Origin: DATKZH01 sp964475955
Lineage (GTDB): Bacteria > Planctomycetota > Planctomycetia > Pirellulales > Thermoguttaceae
Length of the DNA: 13,252 nt
Assembly: GCA_964475955.1 (NCBI GenBank)
Contig: CAYYZY010000207.1
Location: forward strand, 1 to 13,252
Direction: 5' to 3'
Shown here: positions 1 through 6,881 of the stretch, piece after piece
How the letters are laid out: each line of letters begins with the position of its first letter
How positions within the stretch are numbered: the first letter of the stretch is position 1
Notes under the pieces: generated by a model
Databases searched by the model: none
What the model was told of the DNA's origin: nothing
Seen by the model: only the letters and a program-made list of their open reading frames with translations
Program-made: the position numbers and the translations under genes

Positions 1-45
1 CCATGGAAAAACGCGAGATCGTTGACCAAAACGAGAGGACCGACG

Positions 46-222
46 ATGGGCCATCGTGGAAAGCTGGGCAAATCGAACGGCCACCTCGGCGACGCGCCCA
101 CGGCCGACGCGTACGACAAGGAGGCCGACGAAGACGCGCTCACCCCCTTCGCGCCCGAGTGGCAGTCGATCTACGAGGCGAAGGCCCTGGAGATCATCGG
201 GCGGCTGAAGACGGCCGACTGA
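46..222 (+). CDS. Hypothetical 58-aa protein
   Basis: I do not recognise this small protein. The ATG at 46 is preferred over the in-frame ATG at 22 because a GAGAGGA Shine-Dalgarno-like run (33-39) sits about 7 nt upstream of it. The product begins MGHRGKLGKSNGH, has a hydrophilic acidic middle (DKEADEDA), and ends in a likely amphipathic helix (EWQSIYEAKALEIIGRLKTAD). It has no signal peptide, membrane segment or cysteine. It is the only plus-strand gene in the first 9.9 kb and converges on sulfatase 1. Its promoter would lie at or beyond the window edge. The good ribosome site and non-repetitive composition suggest a real gene, but a spurious ORF cannot be excluded. Confidence 0.5.
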   Translation: MGHRGKLGKSNGHLGDAPTADAYDKEADEDALTPFAPEWQSIYEAKALEIIGRLKTAD

Positions 223-249
223 GCAAGTTCATCCGGTGGTTGCCGCCGG

Positions 250-332
250 GTGGCTGGGGGCGAGCCGCGAGGAACGAGCGCCGCGCAGCGGCGGATCGCC
301 AACCGCGGCTCGCCGCGCTGGGCCCCAGCCAC
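250..332. repeat. 83-bp nested inverted repeat in a convergent intergenic space
   Basis: The left arm (250-269, GTGGCTGGGG followed by GCGAGCCGCG) is matched by two right-arm blocks: CGCGGCTCGC (304-313) and CCCCAGCCAC (323-332). A 9-nt bulge (314-322) separates these blocks. Inside is a second perfect stem, CGCCGC (279-284) with GCGGCG (288-293). The DNA or RNA could therefore fold into a long bulged stem with an inner hairpin. It lies in the gene-free stretch 223-431, between the stops of the 58-aa gene and sulfatase 1. It could be a bidirectional transcription end or a dispersed repeat. There is no T-tract, so it is not a classic intrinsic terminator. I see nothing else in 223-431. Confidence 0.7.
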
Positions 333-431
333 TCTTGTATGCCGACGAGTGCCATGCGGGGGCGCGCTGGAATGGTACGACCGACGCACCCCTGGCCGCG
401 AAGACGGCGGCCATCGCCACGGGCAAGCCGA

Positions 432-2238
432 TCAGTTGGACGTCAACTCGAACGAGAACTCGTTCGAGCCGCGGGGCGACACCTCGACCACCAGACCCGA
501 GGTTTCCGGCCGGGCGTACTTGCGCGGCAGCAGCGACTCGAGCTCGTCGTTCGGCCCCATGCGCTCCAGGCTGATGGCCACCGAGTACGCGCCGGGCGGG
601 GCGCCGTCGCCCTTTTCGAACGTGGTCAGCGTGTAGCGGCCGCCCTGATCCGTTCGTCCCAGTGCGGGTCTTCCGCCTCCCTGAGGCATGAACACGATCG
701 ACGCCCCGGCCACCGGCTGGCCGTCGAGCGTGAGGAGGCCGCCGGCCGCCACCGTCTTCGCCTTGGCCGCTTCCTCGTTGGGCGCCTGCCGCTCGGGCAT
801 CTGCGCGTCGACGGCTGCGCGCCACGCGTGCAGTCGCTGCCGGAGCCGGCTGGCCCGGTCGGGCATCTCGGCGGCCAGGTCCCGCTGTTCGCTCGGGTCC
901 TCACGCAGGTTGTAGAGTTCCACGTGCATGTCCTTGTGGAACTCGATGAGCTTCCAGTCGCGGGCACGCACGGAGCTGACCGGCGTGGTGGTGGGGTAGT
1001 AGTGCGGATAGTGGAAGTAGAGCGCTTCGCGGCCGAGCTTCCCCTGCGGGTTCTTCAACAGGGGCACGAGGCTGAGGCCGTCGACGTGGGCGTTGTGCTT
1101 CGCATCGCCCCGGAGGCCGGCGATCTGGAGGATCGTCGGGTAGAAGTCGATCGTCGAGACCGGCTCGGCGCAGACGGCGCCGGCCGGAGTGACGCCCGGC
1201 CAGCGCACCAGAAGCGGCACGCGCACGCCGCCCTCCCAGAGCGACCCCTTACCCGAACGCAACGGGGCGTTGCTGGTCACGGTCTGGCCGCGGTTCTTGT
1301 TGATGAACCCGCCGTTGTCGGAGGTGAGGATCACCACGGTGCGGTCGGCGATCCCCAGTTGCTCGATCTTCTGGAGGATGCGGCCCACGTTCTGGTCGAG
1401 GCTGTCGACCATCGCCGCGTAGGTCGGGTTCTGGTGGTGCAAGTCGGGCCGAATCCTGGCCGCGTATCGCTCGACGACCGGCTCCTTGGCCTCGATGGGC
1501 GTGTGGACCGTGTGATAGCACANNNNNNNNNNAGCACATGTTCAACAGGAACGGGCCGGAGCCGGCGCGGTCGAGCACGTCGAGCGCTTCGTCGGTCAGC
1601 CGGTCGGTGAGGTACTCGCCGGGCTCGCCGAATTCGAGGTGGGGCACGTAGCGGAACTCGTCGCCGAAGGTGCCCGAGCCGGAGTAGGGGTAGAAAAACG
1701 TGGTCGGGGCGCCCCAGAATGTGCCGCCGATGTTGGCGTCGAACCCTTGCGTTTGCGGGTAATGGGCGGCGTCGCCCAGGTGCCACTTGCCCACGTGGGC
1801 GGTGAGGTAGCCCGCCTCGTGGAGCACTTCGGCGATCGTCACCTCCGCGTGCGGCAGGTTGCCCACGGTGATCGGCGGCAAGAGCTTGCGATTGCGGGGC
1901 GGGTTGGCCGACGCCTCGTACCACACGGTCATGTGCAGCCGCGCCGGGTACTTGCCGGTCATGATCGACGCCCGGGTGGGCGAGCAGACCGGCGCGGCCG
2001 CGTAGGCGTGGGTGAACTTCAGGCTCTCGCGCGAGAAGCGGTCGATGTTGGGCGTTTGGTGCAGGTCGGCCCCGTAGCAGCCGAGGTCGGCCCAGCCCAG
2101 GTCGTCGACGAGCAGGATGACGAAGTTCCACGGACGGGCCGGCGCGCTCTGCGCCGCCCGGGCGTCGCCCGTCAAGGTGCAGCAAAGCAACGGCACGGCA
2201 AGCATCGCGACGCGAACCAGCGGTAGGCGGCTCAACAT
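432..2238 (-). CDS. Secreted sulfatase 1 with C-terminal regulatory-like domain (interrupted by assembly gap)
   Basis: This is a formylglycine-dependent sulfatase predicted to hydrolyse sulfate esters outside the cytoplasm. The ATG at 2238 follows a strong GAGGAGGG site (2245-2252). Residues 1-29 form a Sec signal peptide. The metal site begins at D45-D46, the formylglycine site is C85-S-P-T-R89, the GKWHLGD motif spans 150-156, and SDNGG is at 301-305. The 10-N gap falls in the codons around C235-Y236 and breaks the frame. Removing the Ns plus one of the duplicated 6-base flanks gives ...FLLNMCYHTVHTPIEA..., an intact 596-aa protein. The catalytic region ends near residue 480. Residues about 491-596 (TLDGQPVAGAS, GGGRPALGRTDQGGRYTLTTF) form a carboxypeptidase-regulatory-like beta domain usually seen in separate planctomycete lipoproteins. 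The gene may be co-transcribed with sulfatase 2. The substrate is unknown. Confidence 0.9.
1523..1532. other. Assembly gap of 10 Ns with a 6-bp overlap signature
   Basis: Ten Ns interrupt sulfatase 1. AGCACA stands immediately left of the gap (1517-1522) and again immediately right of it (1533-1538). Deleting the Ns and one copy removes 16 bases, which corrects the reading frame exactly and joins two halves of a conserved sulfatase segment. The gap is therefore most likely a join between overlapping contigs and not missing sequence. Confidence 0.9.
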
Positions 2239-2358
2239 GGCAATCCCTCCTCGGCTATTTCACCGTCTTTCTGGGTTTCTGAGCCGGCTGAAGTCATCCG
2301 TACGATCGGCCGACGCGCGTGCTGCGGACTGCGTGCCCGACGCCTCGGCCGCCTTACG

Positions 2359-2472
2359 CTTTGTCGGAAAACGGCGCGGGCAGCGCGATCTGTGGGGCGA
2401 GTGCACGCACGCCGGAAAACCGTGGTTTCCGCGTGGGTGCAAGCACCCACACTACGGGGTTTTCCGACAAAG
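2359..2472. repeat. 114-bp MITE-like element with 14-bp terminal inverted repeats
   Basis: CTTTGTCGGAAAAC (2359-2372) and its perfect reverse complement (2459-2472) bound a 114-bp segment that carries no gene. ACG lies directly outside both ends (2356-2358 and 2473-2475), as a 3-bp target duplication would. Inside are two further palindromes: GGAAAACC-GT-GGTTTCC (2414-2430, one bulged A) and GTGGGTGC-AA-GCACCCAC (2433-2450, perfect). The element begins 10 nt past the sulfatase 2 stop and fills much of the 244-nt space before sulfatase 1. It could be a non-autonomous mobile element or an intergenic hairpin affecting read-through or mRNA stability. A 3-bp duplication can occur by chance. Confidence 0.6.
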
Positions 2473-2482
2473 ACGAACACGC

Positions 2483-3862
2483 TCACCGTCGGCCCGCCTC
2501 GGCCATCGTCCGCTCCAAGTCGGCGACGACGTCCGGGTGCTCGTCGGCCACGTCGTTCTGTTCGCCCAGGTCCGCTTCGAGGTCGTAGAGTTCGATCGGC
2601 TTCTTCGGCCCGGGGCGCACCGCCTTCCACTGCCCCGTGCGCGCCGCCTGCTTCCCCCGATACTGCCAGTAGAGGTATTCGTGCTCCTTCTGCGGTTTCC
2701 CGATCAGTTCGGGCAGGTAGGAAATGCCGTCGATGCCCTGGGGCGGATCGATCCCGGCCAGCTCGCAGGCGGTGGGCAGGAAGTCCCAGAAGGCGGAGGG
2801 GTGGTCCGACACGCTCCCCGCCTCCACCCGACCCGGCCACCAGGCGATCATCGGCACGCGGATGCCGCCTTCGTACAGGTCGCGCTTGAACCCGCGCAAG
2901 GGGCCGTTCGAGTCGAAGAACTCGAGCTTGTGGCCCCCCTCCTGGTGCGGTCCGTTGTCGGAGCTGAAAAGCACCAGCGTGTTCCTTTCGATCCCCAACT
3001 CGTGCAAAAGGTTGATGATGCGGCCGACGTCGGCGTCGAGCCGGGCGACCATGGCGGCGAAGCCCTTCTCCGTGTCGGGCCAGTCGCGGTCGCGGTAGAC
3101 GCCGTAGTCGGGCACCTCCATGCCGTTGCCGGTCGCCCGGCCTCCCTCGTTGTTGGCGTGCGGGATCGTGTAGTGCGCCTGAAAGAAGAACGGCCGCTCG
3201 GCCTCGCGGCGGATGAACTCCAGCGTGGCCTCGGTCATCACGTCGTGGGAGTAGGTCGTGCGCCTGACCGACACGCGCGGCTTGTCGCCCGACACGTTCC
3301 CCTTCAGGGGCAGCTTCCGGCCGTTGCGCCAGAGATGCTCCGGGTAGTAGTTGTGCGCTTCGCCCTGGTCGAGGTAGCCGACCCAGAAATCGAAGCCCTG
3401 CTTGAGCGGCATGCCGGAGGAGCCGGGGACGCCCAGGGCCCATTTGCCGATGCCGCCGGTGGCGTAGCCCGCCTGCTTCAACAGCCCGGTGACCGTGACG
3501 TCGTCCGGCTGGAGCCGGTACTTGGCGTTGGAGCTGATCGGCGTGTGGCCCGTGTGGCAGCCGGTCAAGAGCACCAGCCGCGAGGGGCGGCAGACCGTCG
3601 AGCCGGCGTAGTGGTCGGTGAATCGCATTCCCTCGTCGGCCAGGCGGTCGATATGGGGCGTGGCGATCGTCTGCTGGCCGTAGCAGCCCAGGTCGCCGTA
3701 GCCGAGGTCGTCGGCCAGGATGAAGATCAGGTTGGGCTTCTCCTCGTTCTCCGCGCCGGGGGCGCCGGTGGCCGGCGCGGCGGCCGAAAGGGCCGCGGCC
3801 AAGAGGACGATGGCCCATTGCCGCGCGGCGCGGGGCCGCCGGATCGTTGTGCTGGTGTGCAT
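2483..3862 (-). CDS. Secreted sulfatase 2 (arylsulfatase family)
   Basis: This 459-aa formylglycine-dependent sulfatase is of usual length for a single-domain enzyme. The ATG at 3862 has GGAG 8 nt upstream. An N-terminal arginine-rich stretch and hydrophobic core (residues 7-33) form an export signal. ADDLGYGDLGCYG (metal site D51-D52) is followed by the activation motif C91-R-P-S-R95, SSDNG (301-304) and a GGIRVP segment near 332. The usual GKWHLG reads GKWALG (139-144), so the common histidine is alanine. From memory, some sulfatase subgroups vary here, with nearby KQGFDFWVGYLDQ and HNYYPEHLW blocks. The gene lies 23 nt downstream of the TIM-barrel gene, so the two probably share a transcript. 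The substrate cannot be assigned from sequence alone. Confidence 0.93.
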   Translation of the reverse strand: MHTSTTIRRPRAARQWAIVLLAAALSAAAPATGAPGAENEEKPNLIFILADDLGYGDLGCYGQQTIATPHIDRLADEGMRFTDHYAGSTVCRPSRLVLLTGCHTGHTPISSNAKYRLQPDDVTVTGLLKQAGYATGGIGKWALGVPGSSGMPLKQGFDFWVGYLDQGEAHNYYPEHLWRNGRKLPLKGNVSGDKPRVSVRRTTYSHDVMTEATLEFIRREAERPFFFQAHYTIPHANNEGGRATGNGMEVPDYGVYRDRDWPDTEKGFAAMVARLDADVGRIINLLHELGIERNTLVLFSSDNGPHQEGGHKLEFFDSNGPLRGFKRDLYEGGIRVPMIAWWPGRVEAGSVSDHPSAFWDFLPTACELAGIDPPQGIDGISYLPELIGKPQKEHEYLYWQYRGKQAARTGQWKAVRPGPKKPIELYDLEADLGEQNDVADEHPDVVADLERTMAEAGRR

Positions 3863-3885
3863 TGCAGGGTCTCCGCGTCAAGGGA

Positions 3886-4776
3886 TCAACGATAGGTCTC
3901 CAGGGCGGCCTTTTGGCCCAACTGTTCGAGCAGCATCTTCAGGCCCTCGATGTTTTCGGCGAGGCTCTTCTCCGCGTCGACCTCGGGTCGGTGGTCGAGG
4001 ATGCCGATGGGCCCTCGATAGCCGCTGGCGAGAATCGTCTGCAACATGGCCTTGTCGTGCCGGCCTTGACCGAGCGGCACGATCTTGGGCCGGGCGCCGT
4101 CGTTCATGCCGTTCAGGTTCAGGCACAACAGGTACGGCATCATTCGATCGAGGCATTCGGCGAAGTCGTCGATGTGGCCGTGCCCGTGATGGAGGTTGTA
4201 GACGATCCCCACGTGGTCGGCCCCGGCGTGTTCGCGCAGCCACGCGCAGACGGCGGCCAGGTTCTCCGGCTCGCCGCCCCATCCGCCGTGGTTGTAGAGG
4301 CCCAACTTGCAGCCCAGGGTTTCCAAGCGCTTCGCCAGCGGCAAGAGTTGCCTGGCCGCGGCCTCGATCTTCTCCTGCTGGGTGCCGCCCGGCGGGCTCG
4401 GCACCGTGCGCCACACCTGCGGCGCCAGGCTGTGCTTTTTGAACAGGCGGAACATGGCCTCGTGTTCGCCCCAGAAGGCGAACGTCTCGACGCCGTGCTC
4501 CTCGAGGGCGGCGATCTCCTGCTCGAAGGTCGGCACGTGCTCGGCGCGCCAGTCGTACGCGAGTTTCCGCAAGCCGAGCCGACGCAGCATGGCCGCACGC
4601 TCCTGCGGCCCGCGCTTCGCCGCGTCGAACGGCACGATGCACCACGCAACCAGGTTGTCCTTGGCGAAAACGCCTGTCCCGGGGCCTTGATTGCTCTCCG
4701 GCCCCGCCGCCGGAAGGTGCGAAACCGGCCCAGCGAAGCACACCAACACGACGGCCATCGCCGTGACGCGCTGCAT
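3886..4776 (-). CDS. Secreted sugar phosphate isomerase/epimerase-like TIM-barrel protein
   Basis: The 296-aa product resembles the xylose-isomerase-like TIM-barrel (AP endonuclease 2) superfamily. The ATG at 4776 follows an excellent GAGGGAGGTG site (4781-4790). Residues 1-24 form a signal peptide, so the protein should act outside the cytoplasm, unlike classical sugar-phosphate isomerases. Barrel-strand motifs are visible at LGLYNHGGWGGEPEN (158-172), GIVYNLHHGHGHIDD (190-204), LCLNLNGMN (217-225) and GILDHRPE (258-265). The histidines and acidic residues in these blocks are candidate metal ligands. The gene leads an apparent operon with sulfatase 2 (23 nt), suggesting an epimerase, isomerase or lyase acting on desulfated sugars. 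The reaction is unproven; the family name reflects fold only. Confidence 0.82.
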   Translation of the reverse strand: MQRVTAMAVVLVCFAGPVSHLPAAGPESNQGPGTGVFAKDNLVAWCIVPFDAAKRGPQERAAMLRRLGLRKLAYDWRAEHVPTFEQEIAALEEHGVETFAFWGEHEAMFRLFKKHSLAPQVWRTVPSPPGGTQQEKIEAAARQLLPLAKRLETLGCKLGLYNHGGWGGEPENLAAVCAWLREHAGADHVGIVYNLHHGHGHIDDFAECLDRMMPYLLCLNLNGMNDGARPKIVPLGQGRHDKAMLQTILASGYRGPIGILDHRPEVDAEKSLAENIEGLKMLLEQLGQKAALETYR

Positions 4777-4836
4777 AGAACACCTCCCTCCGTATTCTAC
4801 CAGGATTCAACCCGGGCTCGCCTTGGCGAGACCCAT

Positions 4837-4884
4837 GTACGCAAATGGACGTGCGCGACTGTACGCAAATGGACCTGCGCGACT
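4837..4884. repeat. Two tandem 24-bp repeats upstream of the TIM-barrel/sulfatase operon
   Basis: Two head-to-tail 24-bp units (4837-4860 and 4861-4884) begin GTACGCAAATGGAC and differ at one base (G versus C, unit position 15). They lie 61-108 nt upstream of the TIM-barrel ATG. That placement fits a paired regulator-binding site. Next to them is an inverted repeat CTCGCC-TT-GGCGAG (4817-4830). On the minus strand the units also fall in an open frame and would encode a repeated VHLRT peptide, so a coding-repeat origin is an alternative. The rest of 4777-5061 shows nothing else I can support. Confidence 0.6.
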
Positions 4885-5061
4885 GCCCAACGAGAACCGA
4901 TCGTACACGAAGACGTCGCCGGAAGCCAGCGATCGGCCCGTCCGGAACTTCGCTCGGGCCCGTCGAAGCCGCGTGGCATGGCCTCAAGACGCGCTGCCGA
5001 CGTGCCCGACGCGATGAGACCGTGTCCCGCGATTTGTCTTCTCAGCCCCCATCCGAAAGCT

Positions 5062-5306
5062 CTACGGCCCGGCCGCCTCCGGTGGGCGATCTTCGGCGCC
5101 GCCGGAGCGCATCGGGTCGACGCGCCGGGTGATCGCCTGCGCCGCACTCGAGCAGGTCGCCCCGCCCAGGCGCTCCCAGTCGGACTTCCACAACTGCGAG
5201 GCCGCGACTCGACCAAGAGCGGCAGGGCCTCTTCCTGAGGCGAGTGCCCCAGCAGGCAGTGGAGGATCCGCAGCAGGTCGCTCTCGAACCGGCTGATCGT
5301 GCGCAC
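5062..5306 (-). pseudogene. Frameshifted remnant gene coupled to the radical SAM gene
   Basis: A GTG at 5304-5306 lies 3 nt after the TGA of the radical SAM gene, as in translational coupling. The first codons read MRTISRFESDLLRILHCLLG..., look like a genuine folded protein, and have G/C at nearly every third position for about 40 codons. That signature is then lost in this frame. It continues in another frame from about 5200 as QLWKSDWERLGGATCSSAA... to a TAG at 5062-5064. I read this as a gene broken by a frameshift, perhaps with an internal deletion. From memory, the N-terminus resembles planctomycete proteins near MoxR-vWA-beta-propeller systems, but I cannot verify this. The original frame stays open to 4797, so an intact 169-aa gene is a less likely alternative. 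Confidence 0.5.
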
Positions 5307-5309
5307 AGC

Positions 5310-6071
5310 TCACCCGGCCTCCGGTCTGGTCCAACGCGCAAGCGGCCGAACGCCGCCGGAAAGGCCGCTCGCCCCCGCTGCCGGATATCCGTTTACGGTA
5401 AGCTCGCCGCCACGCAGCCGAATCTCGAGGCTGTTGGGGAGGCGCCAGCACGGGTCCTCGGGCGCGTAGCGGTCGGTGAGGAAGTGGACCTTCTGGTTCG
5501 ACGACCCGATCCAACGCCGGCGCTTCTCAGGTAGGTCCGCCCGGTACCGCCCGTCGACGAGCACGTCGGCCTCCTGTAGGAGTTGGCCAACCGCCTCGTG
5601 GGGCATACGGTGCAATTCGTCCAGCGTGTACCCGGTGAAAACCATGACCGTAAGTCCGCGGCGGCGTACCTCGGCCGCCAACGGGGCCGCGCCCTCCGCC
5701 TGGGCAAACGGCTCCCCACCCAACAGCGACACGCCCTCGATCCCGTCGCTCTCCGCTGCCCGTCGAATCGCTTCCAGCAGTCGCGGCACGGGCACAAGGC
5801 GGCCTGCGTCGAAGGGGAGCATTTCCGGGTTGCAGCAGCCGGGGCAGCGCAGCGGGCAGCCCTGGAGCCAGATTGCGAACCGGCGGCCCGGGCCCTCGGC
5901 CTCCGTCGCGCGCACGGTCTCCGCCAACCGAAGCGTTGCCGCGGCTTCGGTCAAGGGCATCGCGGGATTCGCGTCGCGACCGGCAGCCGCGCCGGTAGCC
6001 CTTTCTGATGACATCTTCGTCTCGGCAATCGCCTTCGAGCCCACGGCGCCGACCGTGGTTGGATCGCCCAT
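5310..6071 (-). CDS. NrdG-like radical SAM (4Fe-4S single-cluster) protein
   Basis: The 253-aa protein belongs to the small radical SAM activases related to the anaerobic ribonucleotide reductase activator. It has the cluster motif C72-P-L-R-C76-P-G-C79, then a further cysteine at C80, and LLGGEPF (116-122) for the SAM-binding region. DVLVDGRY (169-176) and SSNQKVHFLTDRY (190-202) follow, as in related 4Fe-4S proteins. The ATG at 6071 has GGAG 10 nt upstream and a promoter-like site before it. ATGs at 6014 and 5960 would remove a poorly conserved N-terminal tail of 19 or 37 residues. No ribonucleotide reductase is present here, so the substrate is unknown. The broken gene that starts 3 nt after its stop was probably its functional partner. 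Confidence 0.83.
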   Translation of the reverse strand: MGDPTTVGAVGSKAIAETKMSSERATGAAAGRDANPAMPLTEAAATLRLAETVRATEAEGPGRRFAIWLQGCPLRCPGCCNPEMLPFDAGRLVPVPRLLEAIRRAAESDGIEGVSLLGGEPFAQAEGAAPLAAEVRRRGLTVMVFTGYTLDELHRMPHEAVGQLLQEADVLVDGRYRADLPEKRRRWIGSSNQKVHFLTDRYAPEDPCWRLPNSLEIRLRGGELTVNGYPAAGASGLSGGVRPLARWTRPEAG

Positions 6072-6133
6072 ACGGTGAATTCTCCGGCGCCTCGCTCGAG
6101 GGAAGTTCGCGGTTGGACCGGGAACCAGCCTTC

Positions 6134-6162
6134 AATCTACCGCCCGGACGCGGCCCGGTAAA
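6134..6162 (-). promoter_or_regulatory. Possible sigma-70-type promoter for the radical SAM gene
   Basis: Read on the minus strand, TTTACC (6157-6162) and TAGATT (6134-6139) are separated by exactly 17 bases. Each matches the consensus at 4 of 6 positions. A start near 6127 would give a leader of roughly 55 nt to the ATG at 6071. This is sequence resemblance only, and planctomycete promoter consensus is poorly known. Confidence 0.33.
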
Positions 6163-6203
6163 GACGACGAGCCGTCGAGCGGCGCGCCGAAGGATTGGGG
6201 GCT

Positions 6204-6779
6204 TCACAGCTCGATCAGCCACCGCCCGTCGACCCTGGCGAAATCGACCGTGGATCTGCCGGCGATGGGCACCGAGAGCTTGCCGGTGGCCCGATCGCCG
6301 TTGATCTCGACGTCGCCGAGCTGGGCGGCGGCGGCCAGCACGAGCGTGTCGGCCGCCTTCTTGTTGTTCTCCTCGAGCCAGGCCATCCCTTCGGCGAAGA
6401 AGGCCGGCTTGTCGGGGATGGCTTGCAGGCTCTGGCGGACCCCTTTCTGGTCGGCGTCTTCGGCGCCGGTGAGCTTGGCCAGCATCCCGCCCAGGACATT
6501 TCCCACCAGGCCGCCGCGGTCGATTCCGTGCTTCTCCAAGAGGTCGGCGGCTTCCCCGTCGGCGACCGAGGCGCCGGCAATGCCGAGGACGAGCGCGCCG
6601 AGCATCTCTTCCTGCGATTCGGACGTGAGGTAGTCGAGCGACGCCTTCCAGTCCTTGCGCACCACGGCTTCTCGATAGGCGGCGAACGTGGCCTGAGGCG
6701 TTTCGGTCGACGTCTGGCAGCCGGCCGAGCCCGCCGCGCACGCGAGCGCCGCCGTCAAGAGCCCGAAGAGCCGCTCCAT
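6204..6779 (-). CDS. NTF2-like (DUF4878-type) lipoprotein
   Basis: The 191-aa product starts at an ATG with GGAGGA (6786-6791) 6 nt upstream. Residues 1-20 are a hydrophobic signal, ending in a lipobox-like GSAGC with C21 as the predicted lipidated residue. The next part (TPQATFAAYREAVVRKDW, 27-44) is the typical first helix of NTF2-like/DUF4878 domains. The C-terminus (GDRATGKLSV... STVDFARVDGRWLIEL) gives the family's final beta strands, which often sense or shield a small ligand or partner. The long helical insert in the middle (about 60-150) is larger than usual. Its function is unknown. It is separated from the radical SAM gene by 132 nt with its own promoter-like site, so it may be a single-gene unit. 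Confidence 0.75.
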   Translation of the reverse strand: MERLFGLLTAALACAAGSAGCQTSTETPQATFAAYREAVVRKDWKASLDYLTSESQEEMLGALVLGIAGASVADGEAADLLEKHGIDRGGLVGNVLGGMLAKLTGAEDADQKGVRQSLQAIPDKPAFFAEGMAWLEENNKKAADTLVLAAAAQLGDVEINGDRATGKLSVPIAGRSTVDFARVDGRWLIEL

Positions 6780-6839
6780 CGTATGTCCTCCGAAAGACGA
6801 GAAATGCGAAGACCGAGCGTCGCCGCGCCGCGCTTGGGA

Positions 6840-6868
6840 ACCATAGAGTCCGGCCGCGACGGCGTCAA
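6840..6868 (-). promoter_or_regulatory. Possible sigma-70-type promoter for the lipoprotein gene
   Basis: On the minus strand TTGACG (6863-6868) and TATGGT (6840-6845) are separated by exactly 17 bases, a good match to the -35/-10 consensus. The expected start near 6833 leaves a leader of about 54 nt containing the GGAGGA ribosome site. It lies within the 102-nt gap after the phosphatase stop. Confidence 0.42.
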
Positions 6869-6881
6869 CCCGGATAGCCGG

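Noticed and set aside
1249..2185. Alternative minus-strand reading frames running through the N gap
   Set aside because: They are frame artefacts of the 10-N placeholder. Only the collapsed overlap joins two sulfatase-like segments in a conserved way.
2117..3895. Long plus-strand open frame across sulfatase 2
   Set aside because: The opposite strand encodes an unmistakable sulfatase. The plus-strand product has no recognisable motif and arises from GC-biased codons.
5310..6071. Calling the radical SAM gene nrdG
   Set aside because: No anaerobic ribonucleotide reductase is nearby, and many small 4Fe-4S proteins share this motif without that role.
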